A stretch of 41,480 bases of DNA from Funneliformis mosseae (lineage: Eukaryota > Glomeromycota > Glomeromycetes > Glomerales > Glomeraceae), in the NCBI GenBank assembly GCA_910592005.1, contig CAJVPP010000190.1:1-41480 (forward strand). Reading direction: 5' to 3'. Shown piece by piece: positions 21,865-35,055 of this stretch; position 1 is the first letter of the stretch; each line of letters starts with the position of its first letter. The notes under the pieces were generated by a model. The model was not told the DNA's origin. It made no database searches and saw only the letters and a list, made by a program, of their open reading frames with translations. A program made the position numbers and the translations under genes.

Positions 21865-22516
21865 TTTCGTTTAAGGTTAGTGAATATTATTTTTGAATTT
21901 TTGAATTTGTTTTTTATTAGTTTACCAAAAGATCTTTATTTTAATTTTTTTTTCTTCCTTTCAATGTTTAGGAACTGATTAAAATTATTACAAGCATGTA
22001 GTTATGGATTAATAATTATAATAATTGTGAATTATATAAATGTCAAATGAAAATTGTGAGCGTTTGCAATATTAATATATTAAAAGATCTAAAATTTTAA
22101 ATATGAAAATGTGTAATGTAAATTCAAAGAGAAATTAGAATATGTACCGGTAATTTTTCTTTTAATAATTAAACCATTTTTTTTTCCTTAAAAAAAAAAA
22201 AAAAAAAAAAAGGAAAAATTCGGATTTCCTTTGTCAAGAAATTTTCATATTACGTTTAAATATATTTTGTATATAAATGTCGTCCATTGTTTTAACAAAC
22301 CATGAATCTTTGACATGCAATATGATAAGCCATGTTATAAATATTAATGAGGAGAAGTATAATAAATAAGTATATCTCACTCCATATAATAATGAATAGA
22401 TTGTTATTATTAATAACAATATATTAGTTGTAAATCTTGATTTTCTAATAAAAAAAAAAAAAAAATTATTTTTTTAACAAAATAATAATTTACTATTAAA
22501 AACAAAACAATTTAAT
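21865..22516. other. Convergent intergenic region, no gene seen
   Basis: The gap between the TPP1-like gene and BST1 holds AT-rich sequence, a long A run at about 22190-22210 preceded by a T run, and another at about 22450-22465. Such runs could serve as transcription end regions for the two convergent genes. No conserved coding frame was found. Confidence 0.4.
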
Positions 22517-25500
22517 TTACCTTCCAGTTGTTCGAGGTAACTTATATCCAATAGTTATAATTTGTACATAAAATATAATTGGTGCTATGGCCAAGATACT
22601 ATGATCCCATGAAAATGGTGCAAACCAATTAACTGACATATTCCTTATCCAGACCATTAAAACAGGTATATTAAATGGCAATAACATAAATAATAATAAT
22701 AATATTGATTGTTTATAGTGATAATTATCCCAGCTTTCTTGAACATTCGTTGATTTATACTAATATATACACATATTTTTAGAAAAAAAAAGTAGAAGTC
22801 ATAATGATAAATAATATATCGGGACAAATAATAAAAATATCATAATATATCTTTTTTTTACTTACCCCTGATCGAGCAACTATTAACGATTTAACACATG
22901 ATACAATATGAACAAAAAATGCAACGAGAAATGCAAATTGATACGGTACAAAAGATGCAACAAGAATTAAAAGTATCGTTATTGTAATTACACGCCTTCT
23001 CAATTTTGAAGCCTTTGATTCCGAAGGCCTATATCATGTTGGCAAGATTAAGTTAAAAAGAATGATTTACGTAGATGGATAAATAAAAGAGATATATGTG
23101 TTGAACTTACCTATGTTTTATAAACAAATTTTGTCGACTCATGAAAACAGCAGCTCCAGCAAAGGCCTTTATAATGATTGTTATAAGTACCCAGAAAAAT
23201 GCAGTTATGCCAATACTCATTAGAAAAAATAATGGTGGTAAAAACCAGAAAAAGGGATCCTGAATTCCGAGTAATGTATCATTAACATTAAATGATGATT
23301 TTGCTTTAATAACTTTTTGCATATCTCCTGACGCATAATCCATTGGAAATAAATCTACTAGTGAATATGTTTTCGAAGCTCGAGAGACAGACTGATAAAT
23401 AGATAATACTGACACCATAATAATAAATTTCAAAAATGTTTGTCGAATAAAAAGTGTCAACCCACATCCAAAGCTCATAAAGGGCTCTAAAAAAAAAGAT
23501 AATAAAAGTAAATAAAGAGATTGAAGTTTTGAAATAGCAATAAATACTTACCACCGCGATTATATTCTCTAAACTGCGCCCTTAGAGTCATAATAACTAT
23601 AATAAAAGGAAAAGCAACGATAATGGTTTGAAACCGCATAACTATTTTACCAAGACTTCCATATAAATCCCATTCGATATCTATTGTTAATGGAATTGAA
23701 CATGTAGGATCCATCCAAAATTGTAATTCAAGTCCTTTACGGAAATTGGGTGCATTAACAGGTGTCACAAAAGGAGATTGCCCGTGAATATTCAAATTTG
23801 CATATTCAATGTTGACAAGAAATTTAGATTCGTACATAGACGAGATAGACTGACGTACAAACAATGCAAAATGTTGTTCTAACAAAAAATAAATTTTTTA
23901 GTACGATAAATAAAGTAGAATATTATAAATAAAATATAATGAAAACATCGTTATTTTACCTACACATCCTGTACGACGAACCGACATTTTATATGTCATT
24001 AAACTACTATCAATAATTGGAATGCGTAAAATTGATACCATGGCTTGGTGTTCGGGAAATCCATCAATATGAATTCCATCAATTATAAGATCTGAACATT
24101 AAAAATAACAAGTATTTTAATCTTAATGATTTTGATAGATTTTCATTAAAAATATATCATCCAGACCTTTCATAGACGAGTTATTCAAATCCATCATTGT
24201 TAACCTTTCATCAAAGAATTCCCCAATTAAGAATCCCTCCATAAAAACCTTATTCTGAAACATAATAGCGATATATTGATAATCCCCCAGATCACTAACA
24301 TTTAATTTTAAATAATTAAATGTTAAACCAGAAAACGGATGTTTCAAATCTCTTCTTGAAGCTGGCAATAAAGATACTTCATTAGATGCTATGTGACAAG
24401 AAAGTCTTGGAGCTGTAGGTAAATCTATATTTAAAGATGAATGTTCATCTTTATTCTGATGATCCGGAACCTCTGTTGGCATTACATCACATAGAAGAAT
24501 TTCTACCCCAGGATCTTTTGACAAATATTGGTCTGTCAATAAAGAGAATGTTGAAACTGGTTCTACTGGCGGTATTGGCATCAAGTATACTTGAGATGTT
24601 AAATTCCACTTATTTAAAACTATTCTCTGTCCCATATCTAAAAATTTGTATGACACCTTTTCTAAATTTAATATTCCAAAAAACTCTAATTGATTACAAA
24701 TATAATATGATATTCCCCCCAAAAATGTATTTATTAATTATTAAATTAATGATGATAATAATAAATGGATTATGATAAATATTTATTTTTATTACCTCTC
24801 TTGGGCTTATTTAATTTTAAATCAACTGGATCTTCAAGTCCAGTCAAATAAAATTTTCGAAATGCCGCCATTCTTTCTACGCTTGTTTTTGTTTGTCCAG
24901 GATGTCTAATATCGACAATACTTAATAAAGAGGTTGCTACAACCTTGACCAATTGTTTGCACCATAAAATGGCTTGATGATCCATTGACGTCCATACATT
25001 AGGAATAGACGTGGTAAAAACAGTAAAACCATGAGATGCAGGCACAAGTGAATTTATATTGGCAGAATCTGAACATACAATAGTATCCAAATTTCCACCA
25101 GCAATAGATATTAAAGTAACGTCCGCCAAAGAATTCGCAGAAGTTGCACTTTGAGAATAACCATTTCTCCAAAACTCATTAATGTCAGTATAAATCTTGC
25201 TGATTTGCCAATCAAATGGAAAAGGCGGTAAAACATGTGGAGTTGCCAGTGTTAAAATGGTATTTATAGATCCAGGTTGGTAATTTGACATTGTAAACAA
25301 AGTCCTGGCAACTACACCACCCATTGAATGTCCGATTATAATAACAGAAGTCGGATCCGGATGTGGTGTTCTAGTAGTATTCTGGGTTTTTCGTGTCAAT
25401 GGATACAATGATAAAATATATCGAATCGCATCATTAAGATATTCTGCCTGTTCATTCAGAGAATGCCCATGAAGCGCAGAAAATTCTTCATTAAAATCAA

Positions 25501-26306
25501 CTTTAATATATGATGTCATAAGAAATAGAAACTATTTTGAATAATGAATATTACTATAAATACAAATCATTTCGAATTGTAAAAACCCAGATTTTCTACC
25601 TGTAAAAAAATCAAGCGTGCTAACGCCCATTTCAAACGATGCTGGGTCTCTCGAAAAAACTTCAGAGAAAATCACTGATGTCTCTGAAGCTATTGAACGA
25701 GCTTGTTTATAGCTACCAGCATTACCTGGAATAAAAAGGGCCGGAATTCCAGTTGGCTGTATATTTTCGTTAGAAAATTTGGTAAAGTAGCTTTAAAAGT
25801 GAACGAATTAATTTTTAAAAGTAGTTTCGTACCTGATCATTATCGTAAACTCGATCCCTGTAAAGATACAGACTATATTTTCCAGCAAATCTTGTTTGTT
25901 CACTATCAAAATTATCTTGTCTAATATATGAAGGGTACATACTCGAAATATTACAACCTTTAGGATCTCTTTGATGGTAAAAAAATGAATGCATAATCAT
26001 ACCCCCAAAGATAATTGTTATTAAAAATATAATTACTATGGAATAAGAAAATGATAGTGATGCTGAAGCATTTCGCATTGAGAACGAAATTCCAAGTTTC
26101 CATGGCGTTGAAAAATGGTTTGCAAAAGAATTAGTCGAAGTTTTAATGTTATTTTGAAAAGTATTATTTAAAAATGAAGTCTCAGATGAAATTGGGGAGG
26201 GAGTTCTATCTCCCTGGAGTTGATCGCTCTGTAAGGTGTCGACTTCTTCATAACGATGTGACCCTATTTCGAGTGATTCCCGCTCTTCTGTTTCAAGAAA
26301 TCCCAT
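22517..26306 (-). CDS. BST1: GPI inositol-deacylase BST1/PGAP1
   Basis: This ER membrane enzyme removes the acyl chain from the inositol of GPI anchors, needed for export and quality control of GPI proteins. Exons (minus strand): 26306-25833, 25756-25600, 25500-24796, 24685-24167, 24091-23960, 23878-23552, 23486-23111, 23028-22866 and 22759-22517, giving 1031 residues, close to yeast Bst1 (1029). A cytosolic Ser-rich N-terminus is followed by one membrane segment at about 88-108. The lumenal lipase domain begins PTGIPALFIPGNAGSYKQAR (159-178) and has FFTVDFNEEFSALHG and the nucleophile elbow GHSMGG with catalytic Ser269. The C-terminal third has several hydrophobic membrane segments. All introns chosen are GT-AG. 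It is divergent from AP-3 beta. Confidence 0.92.
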
Positions 26307-26669
26307 TTTTTTTTTCCACCTTTTTTTTTTGTTCTATGATACTGCTACTTGAGTTTCCACTTCCTTCGAAACATGAGACAAATTTCAACTGATTTGATTT
26401 ATTCTCAAAGTGTGTTTGTTACAAATTATATAGCTGAACGGAAACTTGAAGGTAACTCTTAAGAAAGTTCTCTTTAAATTTTTCCCTGTCAGATTACACG
26501 AAAAAATGCTGCAATATAAAAGGCAGTGTATAAGTTAAAAATCCGAAAGGCATGGCACTTAGATGATCTATTATAGTAAATCCGATATATAGTAGATAAC
26601 AAACATCTTATTTGATATATTTGATATCACAGGTTCTACATCTATTTAACTGTTCTCCAACCTACAACC
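26307..26669. promoter_or_regulatory. Divergent intergenic region between BST1 and AP-3 beta
   Basis: This 363-base gap separates two divergent start codons. It contains short T runs next to BST1 and otherwise ordinary AT-rich sequence. I find no clear conserved motif. Confidence 0.35.
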
Positions 26670-29600
26670 ATGTCGGATTATTTCTCAAAAGCGGCTGCAT
26701 TCGCGCAAAATGCAGCAAAATTATCTAAAAAAGTTTCGGAAGGGATTGTTGAAAATGCGCGTGAATTTGGATTGGAAGCAACTTCCTCGGGGCATTATTT
26801 TGACACCTCAGAAGAAAAAATGAGAGATATAAAACGACAATTAGATTCAAGGCATGACAGAGAGAAAATGGATGGGTTGAAAAGGTTGATTGCGGTATGT
26901 GAAAGGGAAATTCGACTTGCAAGAAGCGAAAACAAAAAAATAAAAAAATTTGGCTGTTTATACTGTTAAGTCGGCATTATTTAGAAATTATTAAAAATGA
27001 TAATAAAATTTTATCTTTTATTTAATTTATTAAAAACATAATTTAAAAACCGTAGATGATATCTAAAGGTCGCGATGTATCCGAATTCTTTCCTGATGTT
27101 GTAAAAAATGTAGCATCCCAGAATCTTGAAATTCGAAAGCTAGTTTATATATATCTACTCCGATATGCTGAACAAGAACCTGACCTTGCACTCTTGTCAA
27201 TTAACACTTTTCAAAGAGATTTAACAGACCAAAACCAACTGATTAGAGCAATGGCCTTAAGAGTAATGTCTGGTATTCGAGTGCCCGTAATAAGTCCTAT
27301 AGTTTTATTAGCAATTAAGAAATGTGTGACTGATTTATCAGCTTATGTGAGAAAAACTGCAGCCCACGCAATTCCAAAATGTTATAGGTATTACATATTT
27401 TCACTTTCTTCTTAATATTTACAATTTTTAAGTTAGGCTCATCCTGATCTCTTTTTAATAGCTTAGATCCTACTCAGAAAGATGCCTTGGTTGACATAAT
27501 TACTACCCTTCTGAAGGACAATTCTTCTTTTACAATTGGAAGCGTCATAATGGCCTTTGATGAAGTTTGTCCCCATAGATTTGATCTAATACATCCTCAT
27601 TTCCGAAAATTATGTCGGATGTTGATCGATGCCGATGAGTGGGGGCAGATCGCCATCATGGGGTTGTTGTTGAGATACGCGAGGTATGAAATTCGATATT
27701 ATATTTTCGCGTGAAAATAAAAAATTAGTCTTTAATGATTCCATTATTGTACACATAGAACTCAATTTTTGAATCCAAACCCTAAAGTAAGCGAGAAATT
27801 TTATAAATATGCATTCGTTGATTAGTTTGGATTTTTATGTTTACATTTTTTTTTTTTAAAGGGACCACGTGTGTCTAAAAAGAAAAAGTCGAGGGCTTTT
27901 TATTCTGATGATGAGGATTCAGATAAGTCGAATGATTCCCTTGAAAATTCATTTATTCTTGATCCAGATCATGAATTACTGTTACGTTCTTGTCTTCCAC
28001 TTTTGCAAAGTCGGAATAGTGCTGTATGTACATTGATATTTAAATATTGTTGAATTGTGATTTTTTTTATTTAAAGACAATAATCTTCTAAAGTCAATTC
28101 TTCTAAAGTAATCGCTTTTTTTTTTATCTTTATAGGTGGTCCTTTCGGTTGCTAAGATTTATTATCATTTGGCCCCAGTTGAAGAAGCATATAAATTGGG
28201 TAAACCTCTTGTGAGATTGCTGCATAGTCATCGTGAAATCCAATATGTTGTACTGGCTAATATTGCTACTATGGCGACACAAAGACCAGTATGTATTTTA
28301 TGATTTATTATTTATTTTTATCATAACATTGAATATTTATTAATCTTTCTTTATTTGAATTGATGTCAAATAGTGTCTTTTTGAACCTCATCTTCAACAA
28401 TTTTTTGTCCGTTCAACAGATCCAACTTTCATTCGTAACCTTAAATTGGAAATTATGACATTAATTGCAACCGAGAATAATATTACGGTTTTGCTTAGAG
28501 AATTACAAGAATATGTTAAAAGTCCTAACAAGGAATTTGCAACTTCTGCGATTCAAGCCATTGGTCGATGTGCAATTGGCATGCCAGATATGGCAGAAAA
28601 TTGTCTTAATGGATTAATGAAACTGTTGTGGAGTAAGAATGGTAAGATAACTTTCTTTTATATCCTTAAGTTCAAAAAATATACTAATATATAATTTCCA
28701 TTTAAAGATGCTGTCGTTGCAGAATCTGTTGTAGTTATTAAAAGACTTTTACAATTAAGGCCTCAAGATAATGCAGATTTAATAATACAACTAGCTAGAG
28801 CGCTCGATCAGATTACTGTTCCAATGGCTCGAGCTAGTATATTTTGGCTTGTTGGTCAATATTCTCAAAATCTTGAAAAGGTGGCCCCTGATATACTTAG
28901 AAAAGCTGCTAAATCTTTCATTAATGAGGCCGATGTAGTTAAATTACAAATTATTAATTTAGGTGCCAAATTATATTCACTTAATCCAAAAGATCAAATC
29001 CTTAACTTACTTTTCCAATATGTCCTTAACCTTGCACGATATGATCTGAATTATGATATTAGGGATCGTGCAAGACTTCTTAGAGGCTTAATTATGATAA
29101 TTGGGCATAAGGATATAACATCTGATAATGGAGAAATCGACGAAGCTCAGCACACTGATTCAATCCAAAGTAGTATTTTGAAGGAGAATTTAAAGCAAAT
29201 TCTTTTATGTGAAAAAGAAGCACCATCTGAAGAGAGTCCGTCTGCGGGTAACGACCTTTTTTTTTTTTTTTTTTGTTGGTAAAGGTCCACGTAGTAAGCC
29301 CTTGACAGCGAGCGGCTCAGTATAGATTTGTTACACTTCAATACTTTTTTTTTTCCTTTATAAAAGGACGAGATCGTTTTACCATAGGCTCAATGGCACT
29401 TGTCTTGAATCACTCTATACCTGGTTACGAACCATTACCTGATTGGCCAACCGAAATACCCGATGGCTCAGCGCGGAACAATTTGGTAATTCATATTATT
29501 TTGGTATGCACAATATTTTCACTTAAACGACTAATTTTTATTTTTATTTTAGGACGAAACATATAGCCGATCGCAAGCTGTGAAAGGATTCGGAAGTGAT

Positions 29601-30067
29601 TCTTTTGGTGATTACGCACCATCGCCTATTTATGATAAGCCTCTCGTTACAGATAAACGAAAAGATGTTTATGACCTTGACCGTTTTTATGAATCGGAAA
29701 GTTCTTCTGATGATGACATTACACACGTGAAAGCTTCAGGTTGGATGGTTACAAAAGTTTTTTGTTTTTAAAAATTATAAATAGGTTTTTTAACGTCATC
29801 ATAAAACATCTACAAAAATTAGGACTTCGTTATGATTCTATCGGGGACGAAACTTCCGAAAGTGAAGAGGAGGAGGAGGAAGAAACAAGCGAAGAAGAAG
29901 ATGAATCTTCAGAAGAGGATGAGGAAGAAGAGGAGGAAAGTTCTGAAGAGGAAGAAACGAGTGAAGAAACGTCGGAAGAAGATGATGACTACGATGAGCA
30001 AGCGTCATTAGTGGAAAAGATACAAGGAAAAGAAACGAACGAATCACAAACAGCCAAATTTCGTTAA
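26670..30067 (+). CDS. APL6: AP-3 complex beta subunit
   Basis: The product is the large beta chain of the AP-3 adaptor, which sorts membrane cargo from Golgi/endosomes to the vacuole. Exons are 26670-26894, 27056-27387, 27462-27683, 27759-27786, 27862-28023, 28136-28288, 28374-28641, 28708-29247, 29367-29485, 29553-29739 and 29823-30067, giving 826 residues, similar to yeast Apl6. Diagnostic blocks include [78 protein letters not shown] and [13 protein letters not shown], together the adaptin HEAT solenoid. A Lys/Ser/Asp insertion (about 225-250) and a C-terminal Ser-Glu hinge (about 750-805) are typical of beta-3. The appendage (ear) domain is absent, as in fungal relatives. One exon (27759-27786) is only 28 bases. 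All introns are GT-AG. Confidence 0.93.
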
Positions 30068-30380
30068 AAAAAAAATAAAAATAAAATAAATTCCAAAGTT
30101 TGATAATAAGTTTAATAAGTTTCACCTAGTTTCACCGTAAAAATAGTCATAAATCCTATTAATATTAATTATTTATTAATACATTAATAATTTTTTTTTT
30201 GAAACTATGATATTTAGGGTTGGATCGGTCCAATCCGGTCCGGTCCTTAGCATATATAGTATTAAAGTTTAATTTTAAAATAAATTGTTTTTATTATAAA
30301 TGAATATAAATATAAAAATTATATACTAAATAAAATTGTTTAATATTAAAAAAAGTGGTCCTTTCTTCTTACTTATTACT
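30068..30380. repeat. hAT-like terminal sequence downstream of AP-3 beta
   Basis: At 30213-30249 the sequence reads TTTAGGGTTGGATCGGTCC and then repeats CCGGTCCGGTCC. A TAGGG start with alternating CGGTCC blocks is typical of hAT terminal inverted repeats. It is one of the few GC-rich words in the region. The matching right end was not found within the window, so it may be decayed or deleted. The rest of the interval is AT-rich flank. Confidence 0.4.
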
Positions 30381-31100
30381 GTTTTCTATATTAACTGTAT
30401 TATTTCTGCTTCTAATTTATTTCTTAATGGTGAAATAATTAAGCAATTGAAAAAACTTATTCTGAAGTTACACTTGTAGTTTAAATATAAATAATCTCTT
30501 GCAATTTGACTTAAAATTAGAAAACCTTATTATTGTAATTGTTATAATACCTGAATGTGAAAGACAAGTGCACAGATGTATTCAGCAATCTCTATTGACT
30601 AACAAACTCCTAATGGGATATGTTATTCTCAGAATAGGTAGCATGTATATTCGAAATGAGTAGCATATTATAGTTAAATCTCGATTAAGGTTAAAGAGAT
30701 CAAGTCATTCATCTATATCTTTATAAATATTCTTAGTATCAACATAATTTATAAATAAATTTGTCACTATAATAAAAGATCAATTTATTTTTCTAATGGT
30801 ATTGTTAAATACCTATCTAGCTCTCCTTAATATTATACCTGTGATGAAATAGTTGAAATAAAATTATTATTATAATTTTATAATTGTTGAAAAACATTTC
30901 TTATACTTATAATATCATCTAATATAAATGCAATAATTAAAGTAGATGTTAAAAAATTTTCATTTAACTTTAATATTAAGCTTTTTGCTTTATTAATATC
31001 ATTGTCATTTTTGAATACAGATAACTTTGCTCTTGAATTTAACAATAAAGAAATTTGTAATAATTCATCTAAAATTGATAAATATTCCTCTAATTTTTAA
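30380..31100 (-). pseudogene. Possible hAT transposase relic
   Basis: The minus strand shows discontinuous coding-like blocks: EEYLSILDELLQISLLLNSR near 31030-31090, NDNDINKAKSLILKLN near 30970, and GELDRYLTIPLEK near 30785-30825. The last resembles the E-L-x-x-Y-L segment before the hAT dimerisation domain, and a hAT-like terminus lies just beyond its 3' end at 30213. Several stops occur. Support is weak and rests on these blocks plus the terminus. Confidence 0.3.
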
Positions 31101-31957
31101 TAAATTACATTTGCTATTATATATTTTGAAAATTTATCATTATTTTAAATATTTTTGAATACTAAAAAAAAACTGATTATATATCACATAATTAAAAGCA
31201 AAAAGAAGAAAAGTTATGTATTTAATTAATTTAAGAAATTTATTATATTCTATTAAAAAATAGAAAAGTTATTAAAATATATAAATTTATTATTTATTAT
31301 AAAAATATTAATTTTAAAAATAAAATATATACATTAATAATTTTACAATCTTTTATTTATTAAGAAATCATTGACTAATTTCTTCACTATTAGTAACAAG
31401 TAAATTTAATACTGATCTCATTTATTTTTACTTTTCTAATATATAAGTATTTTAGTAAAAAGGAAGAAAACTATCAAAAAAATTTTTTTTAAATTAATAT
31501 TAAATCTGAATTTATTTTACTAAAAAAAAATAATATTTAACTTATAAAGTAAAAAAAAATTTTTTTAATAGTTTTCTTTTTTATTACAAAAATGTTTATA
31601 TAATAAGTTGAATTTTATCTTATTTTAATATATAATTCAGATGCTAAATATTTAATTTCTTTTACTTAATATAATACTTTTAATTTATTATTAGTTAATT
31701 ATAAAAATTTAATATAAATTATAAAAAACATATTTTTTTAAATTAAATATTAATTATATCAATTCTATTAATAACTGCTAAATTTAAAATATATATAATA
31801 TTTTGATAATGAAAAAATTTAAATTATTAAATTCTTTTTCAAATTTTTCTACTATAAAAGTATAAAAGTATCACAAATAATCATTGAGATTACATCATTT
31901 ATTATTAAAGTTAATGCTTTTTTTGCTAATTTATATTTTATTATATCATATTAATTT
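31101..31957. other. Very AT-rich stretch, nothing recognised
   Basis: This interval is almost entirely A and T with short homopolymer runs. I see no reading frame, RNA or defined repeat end in it. Confidence 0.5.
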
Positions 31958-31959
31958 TA

Positions 31960-32525
31960 CAGAGGATCGCTAAAAGTCTCTAAATACTTTTTAATATAAT
32001 AAATTATTTAAAAATTTTAAAATTTAATAAAAATAAAATATAAAATAAATTTCATACTAATTAATTAATATTTGGTTAGGTTTCCATTTACTTTAATTAT
32101 AGCTCAAATTTATTGTAGCATACTATTAATCAAATTTTTTTATAGATATGTATAGAAATTCTCTTCATAATTTCTTAATATACCTCTCTAGTTTAAGTAA
32201 TATAAGAAGGTATTTTTTCTTTTCACAAATGCTTTTTTTGATATCAGCCCACAGATTCTCAATCAGGTTAATGTTAAACTTAAGCAGATTATGAAAGAAT
32301 ATGCAGATCATTTTCTGCATAAAAATTCTTCGCCTACTTCATTTTATGAGGCTAAGCATTATCCTCCTAAAAACTACCATCACTATTTGAAAATGCATTT
32401 TAAAATATAATCATATAAATAAGATTCCCAAATGTTATATGACCTTAATATTGTTAAATCACATAAAATTACTAATATTGAATCATACTTAAAAGTGATG
32501 TTCAGAGACTTTTGGCAGCCTTCTG
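31960..32525 (-). mobile_element. Internally deleted Tc1-like element
   Basis: The left end CAGAGGATCGCTAAAAGTCT and the inward-read right end CAGAAGGCTGCCAAAAGTCT are related terminal inverted repeats, each flanked by TA (31958-31959, 32526-32527). Inside, the minus strand keeps only the C-terminal part of a Tc1 transposase: a relic of the DNARPH region, LIENLWADIKKSICEKK with the third acidic residue (about 32215-32265), and a final IIKVNG-type end near 32080. Stops and frameshifts are present. Only 566 bases remain, against 1344 in the related copy at 35056-36399. Confidence 0.75.
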
Positions 32526-32529
32526 TATT

Positions 32530-33349
32530 ATGACGAATTGTTATTAATATAATGTCAAATAAAAATGATTTTACTTTTTAGAAATTATTAACATATTGAA
32601 TTATAAGATTAAAAATTATTATATTATTAGATATTATTCATATATAATTAGTTAAAGCTATTTTTCTCAGTATTTTACTTATTACTAATTTTATTTGCTT
32701 TTTTTTAATTTAAAATATACTACTATTGATCTTTAATTATATATTGATTATAAAATTGATATTTTGAATCAAATTTATTAATTATATATCTCTATTCTGA
32801 AAGATTGTATATCATATATAATATAATTAATAATATATTTGTTATATTTTTGTTATTTTTTTTTATAAATATAAATCTTTGTAATAATATATAAAATTTT
32901 TGTTATTACTAAATATTAAGATCAAATACTCATATATAATAAATTGTAATACTATTAATTTTTCTTAAATATTAGAATTAGTATTATCATCTCTTATTTC
33001 ATTATTTTTCTAAAAATTGTTTTTATCTAAATAATTGTAGTATTATCATCTTTATAATAGATAATAAAATAAAATAATATATAAGAAAAAAGTGTAAAAA
33101 TATTTAAAAAAATTTAATCTTAATTTTATTTTTATTATCACTAAATAATTAAATTAATAAATATTAAAGTAAAATATGCAATTATTACATAAATAAAATT
33201 TGAAAAATCACAAATTATTACTTTATATATAATGACTACCAAAAGAAACATAAGTGTGATTAATTATTTTTGAAAAATTATAATTCATCAATCACAAACT
33301 ATGATTTTGTATTTATTTTAAAGTCTAAATTATAATATTCTGAATTTTT
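32530..33349. other. AT-rich stretch, nothing recognised
   Basis: The sequence is AT-rich with no coherent reading frame, inverted termini or RNA gene that I can recognise. Confidence 0.5.
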
Positions 33350-34190
33350 TTTTCCTATTAACGTGCAATAGTTAGAGGATAAGTTGTAGATATATTCTGA
33401 AATAGAACATATTTGATCTCACTATTAGATTATTTTTATAGGTCTTTAATCCCATTAAGGGTAACCTACTTAGAAACTATTTTTGTACAATTGCTACCTA
33501 GTATAAACTACCTAAATAGTTATTATTCACTATCACAGGCTCATTAGACTTTTTTGAGTACTATCACTTTTGGATAGAGAGCTCACTTTAACTATAGAGT
33601 TGTCATACCCTATATTTATAGAATTTTACTCTATTGATAACTTCTAAGATCATAAAATTAGATTTTTTACATAGATAATGATTTTGTATCTATAGTATTA
33701 AATTCACCTGAAAATTAAATTCAGTTACTACCTTTAGTGACAGTTCAATTGAATGGTGCTGCAGCAGAATAATGCAGTCTATTATTATTATAGTCATTTA
33801 AAAGTAGTATCTAATCTACTAATTACTGGTACTTTCTTACTTGTATAAGAGTTTCTAGGTTTGAAGATGTGTGACAGTATCCATTACAAACCTATTAACA
33901 AAGGCCAAGTTTTTGTTAATCCCTAGATTCTTTTGCATCTATATATTTTTCAAAACCTAATATTAGGCATGATTAACACTAATCAATAGATCGATTGATC
34001 AGTTTCTAATACATATTAGTATATATATTTACGTATTTAATTATATATGAAATTCTTATAAAAATTATTTAGTTTTATGCCTTAGCTAAGACCTGAACCT
34101 ATGACTATTGTAGTATAATCTATAATAGGAACTCATACCTTATAGATTAAGCTAGAATTACTAATTTTTAAGATATTCTAACAAATTTTT
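33350..34190. repeat. Unit A of a diverged 0.83-kb tandem duplication
   Basis: This unit aligns over its whole length with the next one (34191-35015). Shared blocks include CTAGTATA-ACTA, TAGTATCTAATCTACTAA and CTTTCTTACTTG (with one or two changes), CATGAT-AACA-T-ATCAATAGATC, and AACTCATACCTT. Near its end, on the minus strand (34165-34081), TAGCTTAATCTATAAGG and AGGTTCAGGTC resemble tRNA A and B boxes. There is no open frame. Confidence 0.7.
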
Positions 34191-35015
34191 TTTTTTATTA
34201 ATATACAGTAGTTGAAGGTAAGCTATAAGCATATTTTAAGGTTATGTTTTATTCTATAATGAGATTACTTTTATATATTTTCGATTCTATTTACAAAATA
34301 CAGAAACTTATCTAAAAGCATATCTCTATACGATTACCATCTAGTATAGACTATCTAAAATCATTTAAATCTGTAGTCATAGGCTTACTAGATCTTATTG
34401 GGTACTGTTACCTTTGAATAGAAGGCTCACTTCAACTAAGTTTGTTATATATCCTATTTTTACTAATATAATTTATAGAGTTTAATCTTATTGATAACTT
34501 ATAAGACCGTAAGAAATCAGGTTTTTTATATAGATAGTAATTTTATATTCATAACGTCAAATTCATCTAGGAATTGAATTCAACCTCTACTCCTATTGAT
34601 AACTTGATTAGATAGTGCTGTGACAGTGCAATGCATTCTATTATTACTATAATTACCTAAAGGTAATATCTAATCTACTAACTAATTACTTTCTTACTTG
34701 CGTAAGAGCTCTTGAGTTTAAAACATAAAATAAATCCATTATAGACCTATCAGCGAAGGTTAAATTTCTATCGATCTTTGACTTCATTTGCATTTACATG
34801 TTTTTCAAAATCTAGTATTTAGACATGATCAACATTGATCAATAGATCAATCAACCAGTTTCTCACATATTAATATAAACGCCTATGTATTTGTTACATA
34901 TAAAATCATCTAATTTTATGTTTCAGCTGAAACCTAAATGTAATGTAATCCACAATAAGGACTCATACCTTTCAGATTAAACTAAGATCACTAATCCTTA
35001 GTTATCAAGTATTAG
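34191..35015. repeat. Unit B of a diverged 0.83-kb tandem duplication
   Basis: Second copy in the same orientation, adjoining unit A through a T run at 34189-34197. Its minus strand (35000-34921) has TTAGTTTAATCTGAAAGG and TTAGGTTTCAGCTGAAAC at the positions of the tRNA-like boxes of unit A. Its end lies about 40 bases before the full-length Tc1 element. Divergence between the units is substantial (small indels throughout), so the duplication is old. Confidence 0.7.
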
Positions 35016-35055
35016 CAAATTTTGTGTTATATTATAATGTTATATAATTTATATA

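Noticed and set aside
24686..24795. A GT intron of BST1 seemed to need a non-AG acceptor before GGGGGAATATC.
   Set aside because: A canonical acceptor AATTAG lies 30 bases further and joins in frame (LNKPKR to EFFGILNLEK), so no unusual splice site is needed.
34081..34165. Functional tRNA gene.
   Set aside because: A- and B-box-like words are present but I cannot pair a seven-base acceptor stem or a proper anticodon arm.
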